5,242 nucleotides of DNA from JACQRW01 sp964371935. GTDB taxonomy: Bacteria > Patescibacteriota > Minisyncoccia > Sungbacterales > HO2-52-23. Shown here one piece after another: positions 1 to 4,213 of the stretch. How positions within the stretch are numbered: position 1 is the stretch's first letter; each line of letters opens with the position of its first letter. The stretch spans positions 1-5,242 of the forward strand of contig CAYJOT010000039.1 of the NCBI GenBank assembly GCA_964371935.1. Direction: 5' to 3'. The translations under genes and the position numbers were made by a program. The notes beneath the pieces are model-generated. The model made no database searches. It was given only the letters and a program-made list of their open reading frames with translations, and was not told the DNA's origin.

Positions 1-890
1 GAGGAGGTTGGCTTAGAAGCAGCCATCCTTTAAAGAGTGCGTAACAGCTCACTCGCCCAGAGACCTCGCGCCGAAGATACTCGGGGCTAAGCATAGTACC
101 GAAGTCGCGGATATGCGGGTTTTTTAAGCCCGTGCGTAGTAGGAGAGCATTCGTATTGCAGTGAAGCCGTATCCGTGAGGGGCGGTGGAGCGATACGAAG
201 AGAGAATGTTGGCACAAGTAACCGCAATCCGCCTGAAAACGGCGGACGCCGAAAACCCAAGGGTTCCTCCGCAATGACAAACAACGGAGGGTTAGTCGGG
301 CCTAAGCCGATGGCGAATGCCGCAGGCGATGGACAGCAGGTTAATATTCCTGCACTGCCTTAGTGATTGATGGCGTGACGGAGCGTAGTATGTCGGGCGC
401 ATTATTGGATTTGACGTTCGGGGTATGAGGAGCATTGGTAGGAAAATCCGCCGATGGGGGTTATGCCCGGCTCCAAGTACAGCGAAAATTCTTTGCAGCA
501 ATGCTTGGAAAATCTGACAAAGCACGCTTCCCAGAAAACCGTCTAAAATTATGATTAAGGCAACCGTACCGGAAACCGACACAGGTGGGTAGGTCGAGAA
601 GACCAAGGCGAACGAGTGATTCTTGGTTAAGGAACTCGGCAAAAAAGCGGCCGTAAGTTCGCGAGAAGGCCTGTCCGATTCAAATCGGACCGCAGCGAAA
701 GTACCCCTGGCGACTGTTTACCAAAAACACAGGTCCGTGCTAACTCGTAAGAGGATGTATACGGGCTGACGCCTGACCAATGCGAGAAGGTTAAACATTC
801 TTGTGGAGTGATTGCGATTACATCAATATTGTTCTGCTCTGGGTGTCAAGCCCTCGTCAATGTCTGCGGTAACTATAACCGTATTAAAGT
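1..890 (+). rRNA. rrl: 23S rRNA exon 1 (E. coli ~1053-1931; 5' end outside window)
   Basis: This is large-subunit rRNA, domain II from the GTPase-associated centre through domain IV to the end of helix 69. The first bases match the E. coli thiostrepton/L11-binding region, with A15 equivalent to A1067. Further anchors are CCAAGGGTTCC near 258, CAGGTTAATATTCCTG near 338, AACCGACACAGGTGG near 577, and the H69 loop GGTAACTATAACC at 868-880. The helix 63 region is shortened to a perfect hairpin (673-690). The H68/H69 flanks depart from a normally almost invariant sequence: AATGTCTGCGG instead of AAACGGCGGCC, and ATTAAAGT (883-890) instead of CCTAAGGT. The exon ends with T890, the equivalent of U1931, which is followed by intron 1. 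Identity is certain; the E. coli numbering is from memory. Confidence 0.97.
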
Positions 891-1451
891 GAACAGCGCT
901 GCTTTAACAAAATCTGGCTATATGCTGGAATATCTGTGGATGAAAAATCCTTGAGTATCTGGTGCTACTAAGGTCTACTTATCCTTATATATGAGTATGC
1001 CCAGTGATAAAGCAACCAGTGCAGACAATCAGCAGGAAAGACAAGATTATTATTTGGGACGGGTCGTGGGATTTGTAGATGGGGAAGGATGTTTTTCAGT
1101 CGGGATCTTTCGAAATCGGATTTGCGTTCGATCACGAAATGATATCCGCGAGAAGATTATTCCCTTCTTCCAAAAATATCCTTTACGAACCGCCAAAGAG
1201 AAAGATTTTCTTCGATTCGCAAAGATCATCCATATGATGGACCGGAAAGTCCATCTCACGCATGCGGGAATGAAACGCATTGCAAAGATGGTTGAGCAGA
1301 TGAATCGCAAGAAAACTTCTCGACATCTTGAATCCTCAGAGACTATACGCCGGACCCCTCGCGCTTGTGCACGCGAGTAGGGAAGATATAGTCCGATCTC
1401 TGTGGCGACATAGAGGATCTCCCGGCGAAAAGCGGGAGTGATAACGTAACG
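891..1451 (+). mobile_element. Group I intron 1 at 23S position 1931, with LAGLIDADG ORF
   Basis: This is a self-splicing group I intron of the IB-like type. P1 pairs exon TTAAAGT (884-890) with intron GCTTTAA (900-906), with the canonical U-G wobble at the splice site. P10 pairs GCGCT (896-900) with the 3' exon AGCGC (1452-1456). The core is complete: P3 913-918 with 1349-1354; P4 TGCTG 923-927 with CAGCA 1030-1034; P7 GACTAT 1341-1346 with ATAGTC 1388-1393; P8 CTCGCG 1358-1363 with CGCGAG 1372-1377; P9 1398-1404 with 1409-1415, capped by a GCGA tetraloop. Another hairpin lies at 1419-1438. G1451 is the terminal guanosine. The site matches a known insertion point (L1931, as in the Thermotoga 23S intron). 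The ORF sits between the P4 and P8 strands and overlaps core elements. Confidence 0.93.
991..1380 (+). CDS. Short single-motif LAGLIDADG homing endonuclease, internally deleted
   Basis: This 129-residue protein is encoded inside intron 1. Residues 22-34 (LGRVVGFVDGEGC) are a clear LAGLIDADG helix, with D30 in the place of the metal-binding acid (D20 in I-CreI). Residues 53-105 (REKIIPFFQKYPLRT, then HLTHAGMKRI and MNRKK) match the C-terminal helices of the single-motif family, which acts as a homodimer cutting the intronless 23S allele. The family is usually about 150-170 residues. Here SVGIFRN (36-42) runs straight into RICVRSRND (43-51), so roughly 50 residues that form most of the DNA-binding beta-sheet appear to be missing without a frameshift. 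The last 18 or so residues are encoded by ribozyme R, P3' and P8. ATG 991 is the first start after an in-frame TGA at 952; no Shine-Dalgarno sequence is seen. It could still be a maturase-like remnant; cleavage activity is doubtful. Confidence 0.82.
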   Translation: MSMPSDKATSADNQQERQDYYLGRVVGFVDGEGCFSVGIFRNRICVRSRNDIREKIIPFFQKYPLRTAKEKDFLRFAKIIHMMDRKVHLTHAGMKRIAKMVEQMNRKKTSRHLESSETIRRTPRACARE

Positions 1452-1781
1452 AGCGCAATTCCTTTTCGGGTAAGTTCCGAAGCGCACGAAAGGCGCAACG
1501 ACTGGGGGACTGTCTCAACCAAGAGCTCGGTGAAAATACAATACCGGTGAAGATGCCGGTTACCTGTAGTTAGACGGAAAGACCCCGGGAGCTTTACTGT
1601 AGCTTGATATTGAGTTACAAGCGTTTATGCGTAGCATAGGTGGGAGGATTTGAAGTCTGCCTTTTGGGGCGGATGGATCCGTCAGTGAAATACCACTCTT
1701 AATCGTTTTTAATTCTCACCGTGCCGATCAAATCGGCGTGGGACAGTGTCTGGCGGGCAGTTTTTGTGGGGCACAACCCTT
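1452..1781 (+). rRNA. rrl: 23S rRNA exon 2 (E. coli ~1932-2262)
   Basis: Domain IV to V segment. It opens with AGCGCAATTCC (E. coli AGCGAAATTCC, containing m5U1939), followed by the H71 hairpin TTCGGGTAAGTTCCGAA, where the closing pairs differ from E. coli but still pair. Further anchors are GACGGAAAGACCCC (1573-1586), GCTTTACTGTAGCTTGA, TAGGTGGGAGG, GAAATACCAC and GGACAGTGTCTGG (1741-1753). The P-loop hairpin that binds the P-site tRNA CCA end is TTGTG-GGG-CACAA (1764-1776). The helix at 1723-1737 is a short perfect hairpin in place of a longer variable one. The exon ends with ACCCTT, whose CCCTT plus the first CC of exon 3 can pair with GGAGGGG downstream, as expected for the 2259-2282 helix. 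Confidence 0.96.
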
Positions 1782-2803
1782 AAGGGTGGTTGGATAACTC
1801 CATTTCCAATCACCAGGGGGCACTACACTATCCTATGGATATAGGTAGTGGAAACATTCGGCTATATGCTGGAATCTCCGTGGCACCTTCCCGTAGTCAT
1901 GACCTTGAGTCATACTAAAAATCGGGAGGTGGTGCCGTATAAAGGCCGGCGGACAACCAGCAGGCAACCTTTGCATAACCGTGCAAAGAAAGTCCTCAAC
2001 GACTATACGCCGAATTCTTCGATACCCTTGGGACTTGTCCCGAGCGAGGTCGAGGAAAAGATATAGTCTGATCTTTCGGGCAACCGAAAGCATTCCAAAA
2101 TGTACCGCGTGAGCACGGGAAATTTTTGGAAGACCCGATTATGCATTCAAGACGCATTGAGACGTATAAGCAGACGATTCGATTAAGCGCACGCCAGCGC
2201 AGTATTATTGTGGGAACACTTCTCGGTGATGGACATCTCGAAACGCTCAATCATGGACGCACATACCGGCTGAAGATTGAGCACTCGCTCAAACAGAGAG
2301 AGTATGTTGATTGGCTGTACCAGGAATTAAAACCACTGGTAAGTGCTGCACCGCGCATGCGTATCCATTCCGGCGTGTTACCGCAGGGAACCAAATGTGA
2401 GATCGCACTATATGGATTCTCCACCTATTCTTTGGGAGCACTTCGTTTCTATGGTCAGCAATTCTATACTGACGAAAAGAAAAAGGTGATTCCACGGATG
2501 TTGAGAAAAATATTGACGCCGCTTGCAATCGCGATCTGGTATCTCGATGACGGGTCGTTTAAATCCAAACGGCATAGAACGTTCATTATCCATACGCACG
2601 GGTACACCGTGCCGGAATTAAAGAACGCACAGGAGGTATTGATGCAGTATGGAATAGAGACGACACTTCACCGACAGGTCCGCGAGGCACACACATACTG
2701 GCGAGTCTATGTGCTATCAGAATCAGCCGAACGGTTTGCGAAATTGATCGCGCGGGTTGTGCGCGAGATACCTTCAATGCAATATAAATTGGGGAACACA
2801 ATG
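1782..2803 (+). mobile_element. Group I intron 2 at 23S position ~2262, with LAGLIDADG endonuclease
   Basis: This is an IB-like group I intron. Visible pairings are: P2 CACTAC 1821-1826 with GTAGTG 1845-1850; P3 ATTCGGC 1856-1862 with GCCGAAT 2009-2015; P4 TGCTGG 1867-1872 with CCAGCA 1957-1962; a long P5 stem, GGCACC 1882-1887 with GGTGCC 1931-1936 and TTCCCG with CGGGAG, topped by a nested hairpin 1894-1917; P6 CTTTGCA 1969-1975 with TGCAAAG 1982-1988; P7 GACTAT 2001-2006 with ATAGTC 2063-2068; P8 around 2028-2043; and P9 2073-2090 capped by a GCAA tetraloop. The ORF follows P9. The 5' exon ends in T1781 and the intron in G2803. Exon homology places the site after about U2262. The P1 helix is poor (CAACC with GGTTG around a mismatched centre), so the 5' boundary could be off by a base or two. 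Confidence 0.9.
2128..2132 (+). promoter_or_regulatory. Candidate Shine-Dalgarno for the intron 2 endonuclease
   Basis: GGAAG lies eight bases before ATG 2141, which favours that start over the upstream in-frame TTG at 2126. A second purine run, GGGA at 2117-2120, is five bases before the TTG, so the TTG cannot be excluded; it would add five residues (MEDPI). Confidence 0.45.
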
Positions 2804-2815
2804 CCTAAAGAGTAA
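2141..2815 (+). CDS. Two-motif LAGLIDADG homing endonuclease of intron 2
   Basis: This 224-residue protein (counted from ATG 2141) has two LAGLIDADG motifs about 106 residues apart, as in monomeric homing endonucleases of the LAGLIDADG_2/I-SceI type. Motif 1 is SIIVGTLLGDGHL, with its aspartate at residue 30. Motif 2 is LAIAIWYLDDGSF, ending in the paired aspartates at 136-137. Both putative catalytic acids are present and length is normal, so the enzyme looks intact. Its likely role is to cleave intronless 23S alleles at the insertion site and so drive intron homing. The C-terminus GNTMPKE is unusual: the last three codons and the TAA stop (2804-2815) lie in 23S exon 3, past the 3' splice site. 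A full mRNA is therefore the unspliced precursor; a precisely excised intron would lack a stop codon. The start could instead be TTG 2126. Confidence 0.9.
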   Translation: MHSRRIETYKQTIRLSARQRSIIVGTLLGDGHLETLNHGRTYRLKIEHSLKQREYVDWLYQELKPLVSAAPRMRIHSGVLPQGTKCEIALYGFSTYSLGALRFYGQQFYTDEKKKVIPRMLRKILTPLAIAIWYLDDGSFKSKRHRTFIIHTHGYTVPELKNAQEVLMQYGIETTLHRQVREAHTYWRVYVLSESAERFAKLIARVVREIPSMQYKLGNTMPKE

Positions 2816-2994
2816 TGGAGGGGTCTATGAAGGTTGGCTTGGGCCGGATGGAAATCGGCCTGGACGTGCAAAGGCAAAAGCCAGCTTGACTGCAAGGCGG
2901 ATATGCCGCGCAGGTGCGAAAGCAGAGCTTAGTGATCCGATGACACTTACTAGAACAAGGTCAAAGCTCATCAGATAAAAGCTACCCCGGGGAT
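2804..2994 (+). rRNA. rrl: 23S rRNA exon 3 (E. coli ~2263-2449)
   Basis: Domain V segment. Landmarks are CCTAAAGAGTAATGGAGG (2804-2821), GAAGGTTGGCT, AAAGCCAGCTTGACTGC (2877-2893), GCAGGTGCGAAAGCAG (2910-2925), TAGTGATCCG (2931-2940), and GATAAAAGCTACCCCGGGGAT (2974-2994) at the edge of the peptidyl-transferase loop. T2994 is the equivalent of U2449 (dihydrouridine in E. coli) and is directly followed by intron 3. The first 12 bases double as the final codons and stop of the intron 2 endonuclease gene. Confidence 0.96.
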
Positions 2995-3364
2995 AGACTC
3001 TGCAAAAAGAGTTTGTTGTCCAACTCTACAGTAATGTAGAGAAAGTACGGCTTATAACGGTGAAGCCAAAACAGGGTCTTGCCCAAAAATGGGTTTTCGA
3101 GTTTTGGTAATACCGTGGGAAGCCTAGAAGGAGAAGAAGATGGCGAAGAATTATTGGCAAAGGAAGGCGGATCGTGATTTCGGGAAAATATCGTCTTTTT
3201 CTTCTTCCCCTACCCTAAATTTCTTCTCAATCTATGCCCCGTAACGACTGGAGTCCCGACTTGTCGGGATGAAGATAGTAGCGAAATTCGCTTCTATAAT
3301 ACGCCGTCCCCTCATGCGCGAAAGCTACGGAGGGTGAAGATATAGTCTAATGTGAAAAGCATTG
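2995..3364 (+). mobile_element. Group I intron 3 at 23S position 2449, IA-like, without a full endonuclease gene
   Basis: P1 pairs exon GGAT (2991-2994) with GTCC (3018-3021), with U-G at the splice site, and extends into the intron as AGACTC 2995-3000 with GAGTTT 3009-3014. Other pairings are: P2 CTCTACA 3024-3030 with TGTAGAG 3035-3041, GTAA loop; P3 ACGGC 3047-3051 with GCCGT 3303-3307; P4 ACGGT 3057-3061 with ACCGT 3112-3116; P5 CCAAAAC 3066-3072 with GTTTTGG 3101-3107; P7 GACT 3246-3249 with AGTC 3344-3347; P8 CCCTC 3309-3313 with GAGGG 3330-3334. Two extra hairpins between P7 and P3' (TCCCGAC 3254-3260 with GTCGGGA 3263-3269; 3275-3283 with 3289-3297) correspond to P7.1 and P7.2 of subgroup IA. 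G3364 is the terminal G. It lacks an endonuclease, so it is either immobile or mobilised in trans. Confidence 0.92.
3140..3244 (+). CDS. 34-residue ORF in the P6 region of intron 3, possible gene remnant
   Basis: ATG 3140 is preceded by AAGGAG (3128-3133) at six bases, the best Shine-Dalgarno sequence in the window. It opens a 34-residue frame starting MAKNYWQRKADRDFGK, basic at first and then Ser/Phe-rich. The TAA stop falls in the R (P7) element of the ribozyme. The position, between P6 and P7, is a usual place for group I endonuclease genes, and a good ribosome site beside such a short frame suggests the head of a gene whose body was lost. I recognise no domain. The purine run GAAGAAG (3133-3139) could pair with CTTCTTC (3201-3207), so it may simply be P6 structure. 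Confidence 0.3.
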   Translation: MAKNYWQRKADRDFGKISSFSSSPTLNFFSIYAP

Positions 3365-3815
3365 AACAGGCTAGTTCCGCCCGAGCGTCCACAGCGACGG
3401 CGGAGTTCGGCACCTCGATGTCGGCTCTACTTATCCTGGCGCTGGAGAAGGTGCCAAGGGTTCGGCTGTTCGCCGATTAAAAAGTAACGTGAGCTGGGTT
3501 CAGACCGTCGTGAGACAGGTTGGTCCCCTATCTACTACAGGCGTTGATACTTGAGGGGGGTTCTGCCTAGTACGAGAGGACCGGCAGGAACGAACCTCTG
3601 GTCTACCAGCTGTCCCGCCAGGGGCAACGCTGGGTAGCTATGTTCGGTGGTGATAAGCACTGAAAGCATCTAAGTGCGAAGCATGCCCCAAGATGAGGTA
3701 TCGCTGCCCGCGAGGGCGAGAGATCCGTCGGAGATGACGACGTTGATAGGCTGCAGGTGTAAGCACCGCAAGGTGTTCAGCCGAGCAGTACTAAGAGATC
3801 GAACGTGCTGCGAAA
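3365..3815 (+). rRNA. rrl: 23S rRNA exon 4 (E. coli ~2450 to 3' end)
   Basis: Domain V/VI to the gene end. It begins AACAGGC, where the second A (3366) corresponds to the catalytic-site A2451. It continues with GGCACCTCGATGTCGGCTC (peptidyl-transferase loop, 3409-3427), GTTCGCCGATTAAA, CGAGCTGGGTT-like sequence, CGTCGTGAGACAG, and the sarcin-ricin loop AGTACGAGAGGACC (3569-3582). After that come CTGAAAGCATCTAAG (3660-3674), GACGACGTTGATAGG and GTACTAAG (3787-3794). The 3' end is set about 20 bases after GTACTAAG by comparison with E. coli. It is uncertain by about ten bases because the 5' strand of the terminal helix lies outside the window. Confidence 0.95.
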
Positions 3816-3891
3816 TGGCACAAAGAGAATATGATGCAACGTTTTTCTTTTGATTTTTTCTGTGAATTGCGCGACCGCCGCATTTTGCGCT
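3816..3891 (+). other. 23S-5S internal transcribed spacer
   Basis: About 76 bases, rich in T (runs in TTTTTCTTTTGATTTTTTC near 3842-3860), then a GC-rich stretch, TTGCGCGACCGCCGC, next to the 5S start. No tRNA gene can be folded here. It is presumably removed by RNase processing of a common rRNA precursor. A small GTGC/GCAC hairpin (3805-3822) straddles the estimated 23S end. Confidence 0.6.
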
Positions 3892-4011
3892 TGCCGGTGT
3901 TTTATCCGAGTGTGACCCACCTCTTCCCATTCCGAACAGAGCAGTGAAAGCGCTCGGACCCGATGATACTTGGCGTAAATCAACGCCTGGGAAAGTAGGG
4001 TACGCCGGCAT
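3892..4011 (+). rRNA. rrf: 5S rRNA
   Basis: A 120-base 5S rRNA. The terminal helix pairs TGCCGGTGT (3892-3900) with ACGCCGGCA (4002-4010), with one G-U. The loop C region reads TTCCCATTCCGAACAG, including the invariant CCGAAC. The 3' domain has the GGGAAAGTAGGG stretch of loop E and helix IV. Helix V and the hinge are present around CGATGATACTTGGCG. It is co-oriented with 23S in the standard bacterial order and so is probably cotranscribed. Ends are set by the terminal helix and may differ by one or two bases. Confidence 0.95.
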
Positions 4012-4048
4012 ACCCAAGATGCGACGGTTTTATTGTTTAGATGAGTGT

Positions 4049-4076
4049 TTGAAGAGATTTCTCGAAATGATATACT
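4049..4076 (+). promoter_or_regulatory. Candidate extended -10 sigma-70 promoter
   Basis: TTGAAG (4049-4054), a 16-base spacer, then TGA-TATACT, which is an extended -10 with the hexamer at 4071-4076. Transcription would start near 4083, giving a leader of about 130 bases before the membrane-protein gene. It is the better consensus match of the two promoters seen here, and it lies just after the 5S gene, so the downstream gene need not depend on rRNA readthrough. Confidence 0.45.
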
Positions 4077-4177
4077 GAGACCGTAGAACAATACACCCCC
4101 CGAACAACTGATACGACCTTTGTCTCATAGATACTTCTTTGAGCGCTATAGATAGATTTAGAAAGCGAAAAGAGCGC

Positions 4178-4207
4178 TTGGATTGGAAAAAAAATGTATG
4201 CTATACT
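4178..4207 (+). promoter_or_regulatory. Candidate proximal promoter giving a leaderless mRNA
   Basis: TATACT (4202-4207) is a five-of-six match to the -10 box, with a weak TTGGAT (4178-4183) 18 bases upstream. The predicted start, about seven bases after the -10, is on or next to the ATG at 4214. There is no Shine-Dalgarno sequence in CTATACTAATCCC before the ATG, which fits leaderless translation. The -35 match is poor (three of six). Confidence 0.35.
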
Positions 4208-4213
4208 AATCCC

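Larger units (their letters stand above)
4012..4213 (+). other. Intergenic region between 5S rRNA and the AI-2E family gene
   Basis: I see no gene here. ACGGT (4024-4028) and ACCGT (4080-4084) are a distant inverted pair, and GAGATTTCTC near 4054 is a weak hairpin. No GC-rich stem followed by a T-run is present, so there is no convincing intrinsic terminator for the rRNA operon. An inverted pair built on AGCGCT (4139-4147 with 4173-4181, including G-U pairs) could form a stem with a 25-base loop. It lacks a T-run, so it is not a terminator. Two candidate promoters lie within the region. Confidence 0.5.

Noticed and set aside
175..363. Plus-strand 62-codon frame in 23S exon 1
   Set aside because: It lies wholly in conserved 23S sequence and has no protein-like features; it is a chance frame.
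292..642. Minus-strand 116-codon frame
   Set aside because: Antisense of 23S rRNA, explained entirely by rRNA conservation.
1050..1487. Minus-strand 145-codon frame opposite the intron 1 ORF
   Set aside because: Shadow of the LAGLIDADG gene and ribozyme core; no recognisable domain, and the plus frame has a clear family motif.
1848..2066. Plus-strand 72-codon frame in intron 2
   Set aside because: Its bases are accounted for by P3 to P8 of the ribozyme; the peptide resembles no endonuclease.
2757..2978. Plus-strand 73-codon frame across the intron 2/exon 3 junction
   Set aside because: It overlaps the end of the endonuclease gene in another frame and is mostly 23S exon.
3816..3891. tRNA gene in the 23S-5S spacer
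   Set aside because: No cloverleaf or T-loop GTTCRA box is present in the spacer.
3670..4091. Minus-strand frames over the 23S end and 5S gene
   Set aside because: Antisense of 23S, spacer and 5S rRNA; no support as proteins.
4139..4181. Inverted pair around AGCGCT as a terminator
   Set aside because: Long loop, several G-U pairs and no T-run on either strand's 3' side, so it does not look like an intrinsic terminator.
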